In this document: positions 54,257 through 63,844 of the stretch, piece by piece
Numbering within the stretch: position 1 is the stretch's first letter
Layout: the number at the start of each line of letters is the position of its first letter
Assembly: GCF_000237325.1 (NCBI RefSeq)
Contig: NC_017542.1
Coordinates: forward strand, 4,126,501-4,190,500
DNA length: 64,000 nt
Origin: Paenibacillus polymyxa M1
Lineage (GTDB): Bacteria > Bacillota > Bacilli > Paenibacillales > Paenibacillaceae
Direction of reading: 5' to 3'
Notes under the pieces: generated by a model
What the model saw: the letters and a program-made list of their open reading frames with translations, nothing else
What the model was told of the DNA's origin: nothing
Databases searched by the model: none
Program-made: the position numbers and the translations under genes

Positions 54257-54907
54257 CTAAAAATCCAGCATTTTTTTCTTTAAGGCATATTGGACCAGCT
54301 CAGGCCGGCTTTTTAAGTTCAACTTCTCCATAATTTTAGCTTTGTTCGCTTCCACGGTCTTGACAGAGATGAACAGCTTTTCGGCAACTTCCTTGTTACC
54401 GTATCCCTTTGCGACCAGAGGGAGAATCTCCAGCTCACGCTTGGACAGGATCTCATAAGGATCTTCGGTTTGTGAGGTTGTGTCTTTTTTGATGAACTCA
54501 CGCACGAGAGAAGTAGCCATTTTAGGATGGATATACGTCCCACCCCCATGAATGGTGCGTATGGCAAGCAATAGCTCCTCATCGGGTGCATTTTTCAAAA
54601 CATACCCTGAAGCACCGTTCTTCAAAATATGAAATAAATATTCTTCGTCATCATGCATGGTTAAAATCAGAATTTTAGTATCGGGGTGGTCCTCTTTAAT
54701 TTTGCCTGTAGCGATCAATCCACTTTCGCCTGGAGGCATACTAAGGTCCATAATGAGAATATCCGGCTTATGTTTAGCTACCATAGTATACGCTTCAATA
54801 CCGTCCGCAGCCGTTCCTACAACCTCCATATCCGATTGGAAGTTGAGAATCATGGAAAATCCACTTCGTACAATGGCATGGTCATCCGCTAATACAATTT
54901 TGATCAA
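54257..54907 (-). CDS. nreC: NreC response regulator
   Basis: A 216-residue NarL/FixJ-type regulator. TTG 54907 ([14 protein letters not shown]) is the likely start since GAGGAGG lies 9 bases upstream; the longer frame runs into nreB. The receiver domain has DDH (8-10) and the phospho-Asp54 in ILIMDLSMP, and the C-terminal LuxR HTH has [20 protein letters not shown]. Phosphorylated by NreB, it activates narG and narK when oxygen is low and nitrate is present. It is the last gene of nreABC. Confidence 0.94.
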   Translation of the reverse strand: MIKIVLADDHAIVRSGFSMILNFQSDMEVVGTAADGIEAYTMVAKHKPDILIMDLSMPPGESGLIATGKIKEDHPDTKILILTMHDDEEYLFHILKNGASGYVLKNAPDEELLLAIRTIHGGGTYIHPKMATSLVREFIKKDTTSQTEDPYEILSKRELEILPLVAKGYGNKEVAEKLFISVKTVEANKAKIMEKLNLKSRPELVQYALKKKMLDF

Positions 54908-54911
54908 GTTT

Positions 54912-55976
54912 CTATTCCTCCTCATGTCCAATCGGAATTTGTAAAAAGACTTTGGTTCCTTGACCAACATTAGAAAGGACGCCAAAACTTCCGCCTACCA
55001 GCTCTGCTCGCTCCTGCATACCATACAGACCAAGTCCCGTTCCAATAGGTTTGCCCCCTTTATCAAAGCCAATCCCATCATCCTCTACAGTTAAACGAAG
55101 CGAATGTTCATGCTCGGACAAAGAAACTTTAATGGTGTCGACCTGGGCATACTTCAACGCATTGAGCACAGCCTCCTGGCAGACGCGGTAAATGACTGTT
55201 TCTTTTTCGCTTCCATACCGCTTTTGGGGAAGATCAGATACGAACTCAACCACTAGACCAAAGCTTTGCTCGACCCGCTTAAAGTGGGAACGGAATGCCG
55301 CTTCAAGTCCAAAATCATCAAGGGTGGCAGGCCGGAGTTCCACAGACAGGTTACGGATATCATCCAGCAAGCGTGTCATGGATGCTTCCGTCTGCTTCAT
55401 GTTTTTAATGAGCTGATCATCATTCGTCATGTATTTTAACACTCGTAGTTCAACAACCGCGCTCATCAATTCCTGGGCGACGCTGTCGTGCAGCTCTCTG
55501 GAAAGCCGTTTACGCTCGTTTTCCTGTGCTTCAATGACATGCTTCATCATTTTGTTTTGATACAATTTTTCCTGCGTCTGAAATTGCGGGGTCAAATCTC
55601 TCAGCATCAGCACCCGGATTCCATTTGTAGAATCAACGGTATGGAAAGAAGCGGCATAGGGAACCATCCCATTGCTTTTTGTTTCCAAATAGACTTGAAA
55701 AGAAGCAAATTTGTCGGATTCAGGCACATTGAAATAACAGTCAAGGCAGGTGCGGGGCTCTGTGTCGCTTGTGTAGCCCCTGCATGTTCCGCATAAAGCT
55801 CTGTCCTGTCCTTCATAGAGTTGAATGAGAACGTCATCGCCTACAATCTCCTCAGCCGCCGGATTCATGGCTAGGGTTTTCCCTTCCCTATCAAAAAAGA
55901 AGATAGCTTCTGTGCTGTTCTCAAACATCTTCACCATTAGCGCACTCAAAGAGTCTGTCCCAATAGACAATGTCAA
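54912..55976 (-). CDS. nreB: Oxygen-sensing histidine kinase NreB
   Basis: A 354-residue cytoplasmic kinase. The PAS domain carries four Cys (62, 65, 77, 80: LCGTC and RTCLDC) with the same 2-11-2 spacing as Staphylococcus carnosus NreB, which hold an oxygen-sensitive [4Fe-4S] cluster. HisKA_3 phosphorylation is at His163 in [11 protein letters not shown], and the ATPase has NALKYAQ (N box), DDGIGF and [12 protein letters not shown]. It lacks transmembrane segments. It overlaps neither neighbour but is 1-4 bp from them, so nreA-nreB-nreC is a tight operon. Confidence 0.95.
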   Translation of the reverse strand: MTLSIGTDSLSALMVKMFENSTEAIFFFDREGKTLAMNPAAEEIVGDDVLIQLYEGQDRALCGTCRGYTSDTEPRTCLDCYFNVPESDKFASFQVYLETKSNGMVPYAASFHTVDSTNGIRVLMLRDLTPQFQTQEKLYQNKMMKHVIEAQENERKRLSRELHDSVAQELMSAVVELRVLKYMTNDDQLIKNMKQTEASMTRLLDDIRNLSVELRPATLDDFGLEAAFRSHFKRVEQSFGLVVEFVSDLPQKRYGSEKETVIYRVCQEAVLNALKYAQVDTIKVSLSEHEHSLRLTVEDDGIGFDKGGKPIGTGLGLYGMQERAELVGGSFGVLSNVGQGTKVFLQIPIGHEEE

Positions 55977-55977
55977 T

Positions 55978-56430
55978 TCAAATCACTTCCTTCCCGTTCA
56001 ACTCTCCAAATCCCTCATGTGCCAAGGCTTCCAAATCACGCATCATGGCTTCGGTCATCAGTTGTTCTTCTCGAAATCCACCCAATAGTACGCCCGCGAC
56101 GCGAGCATCGTTCCACAGAGGCACAGCCCCGAGACTCTTGAGCTTTTCGGATTGAACGATCGGATAGTTAAATAGGTTCTCTGCCCCAACATATTGATGA
56201 ACAGATGGAATAAAGACAGACTTCCCGGTTTTAAACACGACTCCTGCTATGCCCTTTCCAGATTGCAGCACAATCCGCTTAAATCGATCATTTAAATTGC
56301 CAGCGGCATTTTTCCATTTAATGACGTATTGATATTCGGCCGGTTCAACCAGAGCAAGTGCCATAAAATCATAACCGAAATGTTCGCGTATTCGCTCAAG
56401 CTCCCTTTGATAATCCATCTTATTATTCAT
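55978..56430 (-). CDS. nreA: Nitrate receptor NreA (GAF domain)
   Basis: A 150-residue GAF-domain protein, started at ATG 56430 behind AGGAG. The end of a GAF fold is visible: FGYDFMALALVEPAEYQYVI, FKTGKSVFIPSVHQYV, VQSEKLKSLGAVPLWN, VAGVLLGGFREEQLM. In Staphylococcus, NreA without nitrate inhibits NreB autophosphorylation; nitrate relieves this. Position first in nreABC and right after narI supports the assignment. Confidence 0.92.
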   Translation of the reverse strand: MNNKMDYQRELERIREHFGYDFMALALVEPAEYQYVIKWKNAAGNLNDRFKRIVLQSGKGIAGVVFKTGKSVFIPSVHQYVGAENLFNYPIVQSEKLKSLGAVPLWNDARVAGVLLGGFREEQLMTEAMMRDLEALAHEGFGELNGKEVI

Positions 56431-56446
56431 CACTCTCTCCTAATAA

Positions 56447-56481
56447 AACTAGGAAAGAAGGCAGGGCCCGCTTTCCTAGTT
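56447..56481 (-). terminator. Partial terminator or processing hairpin between narI and nreA
   Basis: AACTAGGAAAG (56481-56471 on the minus strand) pairs with CTTTCCTAGTT (56457-56447), with TTATT after. It includes narI's stop codon and lies just before the nreA ribosome site. It probably lowers nreABC expression relative to narGHJI. Confidence 0.7.
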
Positions 56482-57159
56482 CGATTTATGTCTTCTGTAC
56501 AGGATATAACTTCTGCGCACATAATTCAACGGAACGCTCCACACATGTACAAGCCGGGTAAACGGCCAGAACGCAAAAATCGCAAAACCCATAAGTACAT
56601 GAAGCTTGAAAGAAATCGGTACATCTCTCATCAGTGTCGGGTCGACACGGAATATGAACAGGCCGCGGAACCAGATTGAGATCGTCTCCCGATAATCGAA
56701 TTCAGGCTGTACCGCATTCGTTACGAGAGTTGCAAACATCCCCATGCATACAAGTGCCAACAGCAATACATTTACAATCAAATCAGAAGCTGTACTTAAA
56801 CGGCGCACATTACGAATTGTAAAACGTCGAGAGGTAAGTATCAACATCCCCAGGAACGTCATAGCCCCAAATATTCCACCAATATAGACCGCTCCAATGT
56901 GATATAGATGATCGTTTACACCCAGCGCATGCATCCAGGTTTTGGGTATGCCCAGACCAGACACATGACCAAATATAACAGGAATAATCCCCAAGTGGAA
57001 TAAGAGACTTCCAATCATCAATTGTTTCTTTTCAATAAATTCACTCGATTTTGCCGTCCAATTGAACTGGTCAGTTCTATAGCGGAAGATATGACCTACG
57101 ATAAAGATGACCACGCACATATAAGGGAAAATGACCCATAAAAACTGCTCCATCATCAT
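56476..57159 (-). CDS. narI: Respiratory nitrate reductase gamma subunit NarI
   Basis: A 227-residue membrane cytochrome b subunit with five transmembrane segments. I start it at the first of three ATGs, 57159 (MMMEQFLWVIFPYMCVVIFI), behind GGAGG. Haem-ligating His are seen in VGHIFRYR, LLFHLGIIPVIFGH and in the C-terminal SFKLHVLMGFAIFAFWPFTR. It takes electrons from menaquinol and passes them to NarH. Its start overlaps the narJ stop by 4 bp. Length is normal. Confidence 0.95.
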   Translation of the reverse strand: MMMEQFLWVIFPYMCVVIFIVGHIFRYRTDQFNWTAKSSEFIEKKQLMIGSLLFHLGIIPVIFGHVSGLGIPKTWMHALGVNDHLYHIGAVYIGGIFGAMTFLGMLILTSRRFTIRNVRRLSTASDLIVNVLLLALVCMGMFATLVTNAVQPEFDYRETISIWFRGLFIFRVDPTLMRDVPISFKLHVLMGFAIFAFWPFTRLVHVWSVPLNYVRRSYILYRRHKSN

Positions 57160-57722
57160 AACGCGGCTGCCTCCTGTTCTACGCAAGCTTTAAGCGTTTC
57201 GCGCAGTCCCTTGACCAGATGAAAATACGGGCTTTCCATTTTTTCCAGCGCTTTAAGCAAATGATAGGTGCCGTCTTCCAAAATCGCGATGGGCATGCGG
57301 AAGTTTTCTGTCGTCTTTGCATCCTGCACCCATTCAGCGGCATATAGAAATTCACACATGAGCGGCAGATAATCAGGTAGCTCTCCATCTGGCATTTCAA
57401 GACCATACATTTCATAGAGGACCTTTAACTTGACCAGCATTTGTCCTCTTTCCTTTGCATCTTCGAACTTGAAGTAAGTCATATATAGTGCGCAATTTTT
57501 TTGAAAATCAAAAGTTTCCGTATACATTTCCTGGATTTCTTCCATACTAAACTCTTGCATCAAAGACCAGTACATATTAGCATGCGTATACGCAGGATGA
57601 TCCGGATTAAAGGATGCTTCCAGAAAAGCCGGATGAAAATCCAGCTTTTCTGGGTACATGAGTTGTTGGGCGAAAAACCCGAATGAAGGCTTGAATTCAT
57701 ACAGTTTCGCTACATTAATCAC
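57156..57722 (-). CDS. narJ: Nitrate reductase assembly chaperone NarJ
   Basis: A 188-residue TorD-like chaperone. I choose GTG 57722, which overlaps the narH stop by 8 bp and has GGGGG 8 bases upstream; the longer frame lies within narH. It shows PEKLDFHPAF, MYTETFDFQKNCALYMTYFK, GQMLVKLKVLYEMYGLEMPD and LPDYLPLMCEFLYAAEW, typical of NarJ. It helps insert molybdenum cofactor into NarG and attach NarGH to NarI. Confidence 0.93.
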   Translation of the reverse strand: MINVAKLYEFKPSFGFFAQQLMYPEKLDFHPAFLEASFNPDHPAYTHANMYWSLMQEFSMEEIQEMYTETFDFQKNCALYMTYFKFEDAKERGQMLVKLKVLYEMYGLEMPDGELPDYLPLMCEFLYAAEWVQDAKTTENFRMPIAILEDGTYHLLKALEKMESPYFHLVKGLRETLKACVEQEAAAL

Positions 57723-59304
57723 GCCAAATACCCCCGTAGAAGTTTTCTTCATACATTTGCTTGCCTGTTTTCGAAGGCTCTTCCATTCCTGTGGAGCTTC
57801 CCAGGCTACAACCGCTACAGCCAGCTCCTTGAGTTCCACAACTATCCATAGTCCCTAAAGTATCACCGTAACCGGCAGCTCCTTGGGCGCGATATGGATT
57901 GGCATAACCCTCTTTATGCGATGTCGGAATGACGAAACGGTCCTCGTATTTGGCAATGGCCAGAAGCCGGTACATTTGCTCTGCCTGACGTGCTGTCATG
58001 CCAGTGCGTTCCAGACGGCTTTCATCGAAAGATTGTCCTGTGGACTGGGCGCGCATATAGGAGCGCATCATAGCCATCCGCTGCAGCGATTCTTTCACCG
58101 TCTGGGTGTCGCCCGCCGTCAACATATTGGCAAGATACTGAATAGGCGTGCGCATTTCTTCGATAGCTGGAAAGATCATATCCGGATTCTCGATGGAGTC
58201 TTTCCCTTCAAAGTAATTCATGATCGGACTAAGTGGTGGTACATACCAGACCATCGGCAAAGTGCGGTATTCCGGATGAAGTGGGAATGCCAGCTTATAT
58301 TCAATCGCAAGCTTGTAGACCGGTGAGTTCTGCGCTGCCTCAATCCAGTCTTGCGAGATCCCATCTTTTTTGGCCTGCGCAATCACTGCCGGATCACTTG
58401 GATCCAAGAATAAATCACACTGTGCTTTATACAGATCTTTCTCATCCTCTTTAGAAGCAGCCTCTTGCACCTTATCCGCGTCATACAATAGAACGCCAAG
58501 GTAACGAATTCGTCCAGTACATGTCTCGGAGCAGACGGTTGGCAACCCGGCTTCCACGCGCGGGAAGCAGAAGGTACATTTTTCTGCTTTGTTCGTCTGC
58601 CAGTTGAAGTACACTTTCTTGTATGGACAACCCGTCATGCAATATCGCCAGCCGCGACATGCTTCCTGATCCACGAGCACGATGCCATCCTCGTCCCGTT
58701 TGTACATAGCACCCGAAGGGCAGGATGCGACACAGCTCGGATTCAGACAGTGCTCGCAAAGCCGAGGGAGATACAACATGAACGACTTTTCGAAATTGAA
58801 TTTAATCTCTTCTTCGATTTTCTGAATATTGGGATCAAGAGGTCCTGTCACATGGGTGCCTGCCAAATCGTCTTCCCAGTTTGGTCCCCAATTCAGATCC
58901 ATTTTTTCGCCTGTTACAGCAGATTGTGCACGTGCTACCGGAGAATGCTTCTGCTCTTTAGCGTTGGTCAAATGTTCATAATTGTAGGTCCACGGCTCAT
59001 AATAATCTTTCATTTCAGGCATATCGGGGTTGTAGAAAATTTTACCTAGCGCTATCTTGGACAGCTTGTTCCCTGACTTCAGTTCAAGCTTCCCTTTGCG
59101 AAGCTGCCAGCCGCCCTTATACTGCTCCTGGTCTTCCCAGCGTTTTGGATACCCAATACCAGGTTTGGTTTCCACGTTGTTGAACCACATATATTCCGCA
59201 CCTTTGCGGTTTGTCCAAGTTGTTTTACACGTCACGCTGCACGTATGGCAGCCAATACATTTATCCAGGTTCATGACCATGGCAATTTGAGCTTTAATCT
59301 TCAA
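57715..59304 (-). CDS. narH: Respiratory nitrate reductase beta subunit NarH
   Basis: A 529-residue iron-sulfur electron-transfer subunit. Four cluster regions are present: CIGCHTCSVTCK (16-27), CEHCLNPSCVASCPSGAMYK (about 184-203), CRGWRYCMTGCPYK (about 217-230) and CTFCFPRVEAGLPTVCSETC (about 244-263). The Trp in the CRGW cluster marks the [3Fe-4S] centre. It receives electrons from NarI and passes them to NarG. It overlaps narG by 11 bp and narJ by 8 bp, so all are coupled. Confidence 0.96.
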   Translation of the reverse strand: MKIKAQIAMVMNLDKCIGCHTCSVTCKTTWTNRKGAEYMWFNNVETKPGIGYPKRWEDQEQYKGGWQLRKGKLELKSGNKLSKIALGKIFYNPDMPEMKDYYEPWTYNYEHLTNAKEQKHSPVARAQSAVTGEKMDLNWGPNWEDDLAGTHVTGPLDPNIQKIEEEIKFNFEKSFMLYLPRLCEHCLNPSCVASCPSGAMYKRDEDGIVLVDQEACRGWRYCMTGCPYKKVYFNWQTNKAEKCTFCFPRVEAGLPTVCSETCTGRIRYLGVLLYDADKVQEAASKEDEKDLYKAQCDLFLDPSDPAVIAQAKKDGISQDWIEAAQNSPVYKLAIEYKLAFPLHPEYRTLPMVWYVPPLSPIMNYFEGKDSIENPDMIFPAIEEMRTPIQYLANMLTAGDTQTVKESLQRMAMMRSYMRAQSTGQSFDESRLERTGMTARQAEQMYRLLAIAKYEDRFVIPTSHKEGYANPYRAQGAAGYGDTLGTMDSCGTQGAGCSGCSLGSSTGMEEPSKTGKQMYEENFYGGIWRD

Positions 59305-62300
59305 GCCAGTTAACCTCCTTCATTTTACGTACCGCTACGTACACATCGCGCTGGTTGCCGATCGGACCGTAATAGTTGAATCCGTAGCTAAGCTGAGCGT
59401 ATCCACCAACCATCTGGGTCGGTTTGAGATGAATTCTTGTTGGCGCATTATGACTGCCCCCGCGTGTATCCGTGATTTCGGAGCCTGGCACTTGAATGTG
59501 CTTATCTTGAGCATGGTACATAAACATCGTTCCTCTTGGCATCCGGTGGCTGACAACTGCCCGGGCGGTTACGACACCGTTACGGTTGTACACCTCCAGC
59601 CAGTCATTGTCGGCAATAGCATGAGTCGCTGCATCTTCGTTATTGATCCATACCGTAGGACCTCCGCGGAATAGCGTAAGCATATGTTGATTATCCTGGT
59701 AGGTGGAGTGAATATTCCATTTCCCGTGTGGGGTCAGATAACGAAGCACCAGTGAATCCTGACCACCCTTGATTTCCCGATCACGCGTGCCGAATACCAT
59801 CGGTGGCAAAGTCGGTTTATAGATAGGCAGCGACTCCCCAAACTGCTGGAAGATTTCATGATCGATATAGAAATGCTGTCTGCCTGTCAAAGTCCGGAAC
59901 GGAACGAGACGCTCAATATTTGTGGTAAATGGCGAGTAGCGACGTCCCTGTTTGTTGGAGCCACTGAATACCGGTGTCGGTATAACTTCACGCGGCTGCG
60001 CTGTAATGCTTTGGAACGTGATTTTCTCGGCTGCGCGGTCGGCTGAGATGTCCATCAGCTTCACCCCGTGATCCTTTTCCGCCTCTTCGTAGGCTTTTTG
60101 GGAGACACGACCATTGGTTGCCGACGACAGATGGAGAATCGTATCGGCCACTTGGCGAGCTGTCTGGATTTTCGGCAGTCCATCTTTGATGGACTCATCG
60201 TAATAGACCCCGTTCAGCTTCTTCAATTCCTCATATTCCTCCGCTACCGAGAAGCTAACGCCGTGCGCGCCCGTTTTTCCTGTAGCCAAATTGGGACCGA
60301 GCGAGACATACTTATCGTAGATTTTCGTGTAATCGCGTTCTACGATGCTGAAATTAGGCATAGTTTTACCCGGTACAGCAGCGACCTCGCCCTTCGTCCA
60401 ATCCTTGACAAGACCCATCGGCTGCGAAATTTCGCCTATAGAATCATGTCCAAGCGGTGCAGTTACAAGGTCTTTATATATTCCCGGCAGATGCACTTTG
60501 GCCATGTTCGAGAAGGTTTCAGACAGCTGACGGTAAATATCCCAGTCTGAGCGAGATTCCCAAAGCGGATTTACCGCCGGATTAAATGGATGTACGAACG
60601 GGTGCATGTCTGTTGAGGACAAATCCGTCTTCTCATACCAGGTTGCCGCCGGAAGTACGACATCCGCGTACAATGGCGTTGTGGTCATCCGGAAATCAAG
60701 TGCGACCATCAAATCAAGCTTTCCTTCTACATCTTCCCGCCAAACGATTTCCTCTGGCTTCTGATCTTCGTTCGGTCGGGCAAGCAGTGCGTCGGAGGCT
60801 CCGAGCAAATGCTTCATGAAATATTCCTGTCCCTTGGCCGAGCTGGAAATGAGGTTGGATCGCCAAATAAAGAGTGAACGCGGGAAGTTCTCTGCTGCCC
60901 CTGGATCTTCAATAGCGAAACGGGTCTTACGCGATTTAATCTCTTCCACAGTGTGGTTAATGATTTCCTCGTTTGACTTCTTGCCTAATTGCGCTGCTTC
61001 TTCAGCGAATAGCAGGCTGTTTTTATTAAACTGTGGGTAAGAAGGCATCCAACCCAACCGGGCAGCAAGCACATTGTAGTCCGCCGGATGCTGGTAACTG
61101 ACATCTCCCGCAGTCGGCGATTTCAATGTGTCGGTGCCACTTTCTTCATAGCGCCACTGTTCTGTTGCAAAATAGAAAAATGAAGTAGCATTTTGCAATC
61201 GAGCCGGTCCCTGCCAGTCTTTTGCAAAGGCAATCGTTGACCAGCCTTCAATAGGACGGCACTTCTCTTGACCTACATAATGCGCCCAGCCTCCGCCGTT
61301 GACACCTTGAGAAGCAGTCAGCACGACCAGGTTCAAGATGGAGCGATAAATGGTATCACTGTTGAACCAGTGATTGATACCCGCCCCCATAATGATCATA
61401 GAACGTCCTTGGGTGTCGATTGCGTTTTGAGCAAATTCGCGAGCAACTTGCACTACAACCGATGCCTTGACTCCCGTGATCTTTTCCTGCCAGGCAGGAG
61501 TATAATGACAAGCTGCATCGTAATAGTCCTTTGCATTATGAGGGCTATCATTACGAGCGACACCATACTGGCTCATCATCAAATCATATACGGTGGCTAC
61601 GAAACGCTCTGAACCATCAGCCAGACGTACTTTTTTCGCCGGAATGACACGTTTGAACGTTCCGTTACCTGCGTTATCAAAATAAGGGAATACGATTTCT
61701 TCCCATTGCTCGTCATGACCTACCACCGTGAGCGCAGGTTCAACCTTTGTTCCGTCTTCCCGCTCCAAGATCAGATTCCATTTCTTATCTTGCTCCCAGC
61801 GCTGTCCCATTGTACCGTTCGGAACCATCATTTCGCCTGCTACTTCATCGAATATGACCGGTTTCCAATCTGCATGTTGTGAAGCATCCCCCAGATCGCT
61901 GGCCCGCAGAAAACGTCCGCCTTTCCAGGCTCCTTCGTGGGGATCAAGCAGAATCATGAATGGCATATCTGTATATTGCTTGGCATAGTTAATGAACATA
62001 GGTTCCTGGCGTTCTTGATAGAACTCATCCAGAATGACATGCGTCATCGCCTGTGCCACAGCGGCGTCTGTACCTGGATTGGGTGCAAGCCAGTTATCAG
62101 CGAACTTTACGTTTTCCGCCAAATCCGGAGCCACGGATACAACCTTCGTTCCTTTATAGCGTACTTCCGTCATAAAATGGGCATCTGGCGTCCGGGTAAG
62201 CGGCACGTTCGAGCCCCACATGATCAGATAACCTGCGTTGTACCAATCTGAGGATTCAGGTACGTCCGTTTGCTCACCCCAAATTTGAGGAGAAGCAGGC

Positions 62301-62968
62301 GGAAGATCGGCATACCAATCGTAAAAGCTCAACATCTCCCCACCAAGCAGAGAAATGAACCGTGCTCCCGAAGCGTAGCTTATCATCGACATTGCTGGAA
62401 TAGGGGTGAAGCCTGCAATCCGGTCAGGACCGTACTTGCGAATGGTGTAAATTAATTGCGCCGAAATCAGATGCAGAACATCATCCCAAGCCACACGAAC
62501 ATGGCCGCCTTTGCCTCGAGCCGATTTGTAGAGCTTGGCTTTCTCCGGATCTTCCACAATGCTGGCCCATGCGTCTACCGGATTGCTATGCTCCTTGAGG
62601 GTAGCTTGCCAGAGTCGCAATAACTTACCGCGCATATATGGATATTTCACACGTAACGGGCTGTATTCATACCAAGAAAATGAAGCCCCACGCGGGCATC
62701 CACGCGGCTCAAATTCCGGCATGTCTGGACCGCAGGAGGGGTAATCGATTTGCTGATTTTCCCAGGTGATGATGCCATTCTTAACAAAAACCTTCCAGCT
62801 ACAGGAGCCAGTACAGTTAACACCATGCGTCGTACGAATCACTTTGTCATGAGACCAACGCTGGCGATACACGTTTTCCCATTCTCTATTTTTTTCTTCA
62901 AGGATTGACCAATTTCCAGAATAGCTCTCGATTGGCTTGAAGAAGTTGAGACTGTATTTTTTTTTCAT
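59294..62968 (-). CDS. narG: Respiratory nitrate reductase alpha subunit NarG
   Basis: A 1224-residue molybdopterin oxidoreductase reducing nitrate to nitrite at the inner face of the membrane. The FS0 cluster ligands His48, Cys52, Cys56 and Cys91 have the spacing found in E. coli NarG. FYDWYADLPPASPQIWGEQT holds the Asp that ligates molybdenum. Further landmarks are IMWGSNVPLTRTPDAHFM, VVLPAATWYEKTDLSSTDMH and the C-terminal SYGFNYYGPIGNQRDVYV. There is no Tat signal, as is usual for NarG. It begins narGHJI; the promoter at 63043-63086 has an NreC-type site. Confidence 0.97.
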   Translation of the reverse strand: MKKKYSLNFFKPIESYSGNWSILEEKNREWENVYRQRWSHDKVIRTTHGVNCTGSCSWKVFVKNGIITWENQQIDYPSCGPDMPEFEPRGCPRGASFSWYEYSPLRVKYPYMRGKLLRLWQATLKEHSNPVDAWASIVEDPEKAKLYKSARGKGGHVRVAWDDVLHLISAQLIYTIRKYGPDRIAGFTPIPAMSMISYASGARFISLLGGEMLSFYDWYADLPPASPQIWGEQTDVPESSDWYNAGYLIMWGSNVPLTRTPDAHFMTEVRYKGTKVVSVAPDLAENVKFADNWLAPNPGTDAAVAQAMTHVILDEFYQERQEPMFINYAKQYTDMPFMILLDPHEGAWKGGRFLRASDLGDASQHADWKPVIFDEVAGEMMVPNGTMGQRWEQDKKWNLILEREDGTKVEPALTVVGHDEQWEEIVFPYFDNAGNGTFKRVIPAKKVRLADGSERFVATVYDLMMSQYGVARNDSPHNAKDYYDAACHYTPAWQEKITGVKASVVVQVAREFAQNAIDTQGRSMIIMGAGINHWFNSDTIYRSILNLVVLTASQGVNGGGWAHYVGQEKCRPIEGWSTIAFAKDWQGPARLQNATSFFYFATEQWRYEESGTDTLKSPTAGDVSYQHPADYNVLAARLGWMPSYPQFNKNSLLFAEEAAQLGKKSNEEIINHTVEEIKSRKTRFAIEDPGAAENFPRSLFIWRSNLISSSAKGQEYFMKHLLGASDALLARPNEDQKPEEIVWREDVEGKLDLMVALDFRMTTTPLYADVVLPAATWYEKTDLSSTDMHPFVHPFNPAVNPLWESRSDWDIYRQLSETFSNMAKVHLPGIYKDLVTAPLGHDSIGEISQPMGLVKDWTKGEVAAVPGKTMPNFSIVERDYTKIYDKYVSLGPNLATGKTGAHGVSFSVAEEYEELKKLNGVYYDESIKDGLPKIQTARQVADTILHLSSATNGRVSQKAYEEAEKDHGVKLMDISADRAAEKITFQSITAQPREVIPTPVFSGSNKQGRRYSPFTTNIERLVPFRTLTGRQHFYIDHEIFQQFGESLPIYKPTLPPMVFGTRDREIKGGQDSLVLRYLTPHGKWNIHSTYQDNQHMLTLFRGGPTVWINNEDAATHAIADNDWLEVYNRNGVVTARAVVSHRMPRGTMFMYHAQDKHIQVPGSEITDTRGGSHNAPTRIHLKPTQMVGGYAQLSYGFNYYGPIGNQRDVYVAVRKMKEVNWLED

Positions 62969-63042
62969 CGGTGATCAACGCTCCTTTTCAGAATGAATCA
63001 GCCCATCGCAAACTCACGGGGAAGATTCATTCGCTTACTCTC

Positions 63043-63086
63043 ATTATGTAATTCATTCATCTCCGTTCCCATTAGGGAATGTCCTA
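63043..63086 (-). promoter_or_regulatory. narG promoter with NreC-type site
   Basis: On the minus strand the -10 is CATAAT (63048-63043) with no good -35. TAGGACATTCCCTA (63086-63073) matches TAGGG-N4-CCCTA at 9 of 10 positions. Its centre lies about 43 bp upstream of the inferred transcription start, the usual place for an activator. It is flanked by the perfect palindrome CTATAGCGCTATAG (63084-63097). Confidence 0.78.
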
Positions 63087-63121
63087 TAGCGCTATAGAAA
63101 ATCCCTCGTTCTATGGAAAGA

Positions 63122-63154
63122 TACAAAAAAAGCCCCCTCTACCAGAGGGAAGCT
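63122..63154 (-). terminator. Rho-independent terminator after modB
   Basis: On the minus strand, GCTTCCCTCT pairs with AGAGGGGGC across GGT and is followed by TTTTTTTG. It ends the modAB transcript before the narG promoter. Confidence 0.85.
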
Positions 63155-63166
63155 TGTATGAATAAA

Positions 63167-63844
63167 TTAATTGTTCTTTTGGCCTGTTAACAGGAGCATC
63201 ATAAAGGAAATCAGTATAATAGAGCATGTCCATACCCAGGCCATAGGAAGATGACCAGAATCTACTGCAATATAGATGGCTGTGGGGATCGTTTGTGTTT
63301 TACCCGGAATATTTCCGGCAATCATCAGCGTAGCCCCGAATTCGCCCAGCCCACGGGCAAACCCGAGTATAAAGGCCGCTTTAAAAGAAGGGAAAATCAA
63401 CGGAAAGGTGATATATCGAAAGACCTGCCATTCATTTGCCCCCATTGAGCGTCCCGCGTTTTCCAAGTCCTGATCCACTGAAGCGAATCCCATTCTCAGT
63501 GTTCGATAGACTAGAGGAAAAGCCACAACCACCGCGGCCACAACCCCAGCCCACCATGAAAATACAATAGGCTCGCCAAACCATTGCTCCACCAAACGTC
63601 CAAACCAACTTTTTCGTCCGAGTAAGATTAACAGTAAAAATCCAACTACCGTTGGTGGGAGTACCAAAGGCAGCATAAGCACGGTTTCAACGAGTGTTTT
63701 CCCTTTGAATAATCCTAACCGCGACATGGACCATGCCGCAAACAAGCCTAATAGGATCACCAAAACGCTGGATAACAGTGCAACCTGTAACGATAATCGG
63801 ATCGGAGGCCAATATTCGTTCCAATCTATAGCCTGCATGCTCAC
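63167..63844 (-). CDS. modB: Molybdate ABC transporter permease ModB
   Basis: A 225-residue membrane permease. The GTG 63844 start overlaps the modA stop by 4 bp (GTGA). It has five or six transmembrane segments and the inner-membrane loop AGRSMGANEWQVFRYITFPL (about 131-150), the EAA-type motif that meets the ATPase, plus FARGLGEFGATLMIAGNIPG, characteristic of ModB/CysT-like permeases. It brings molybdate in for the cofactor of NarG. No ModC ATPase follows before the terminator, so the ATPase must be encoded elsewhere or upstream of modA. Confidence 0.93.
   Translation of the reverse strand: MSMQAIDWNEYWPPIRLSLQVALLSSVLVILLGLFAAWSMSRLGLFKGKTLVETVLMLPLVLPPTVVGFLLLILLGRKSWFGRLVEQWFGEPIVFSWWAGVVAAVVVAFPLVYRTLRMGFASVDQDLENAGRSMGANEWQVFRYITFPLIFPSFKAAFILGFARGLGEFGATLMIAGNIPGKTQTIPTAIYIAVDSGHLPMAWVWTCSIILISFMMLLLTGQKNN

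Noticed and set aside
59335..59556. Minor frames inside narG and narH
   Set aside because: They are out-of-frame shadows of the long, well-conserved nitrate reductase genes.
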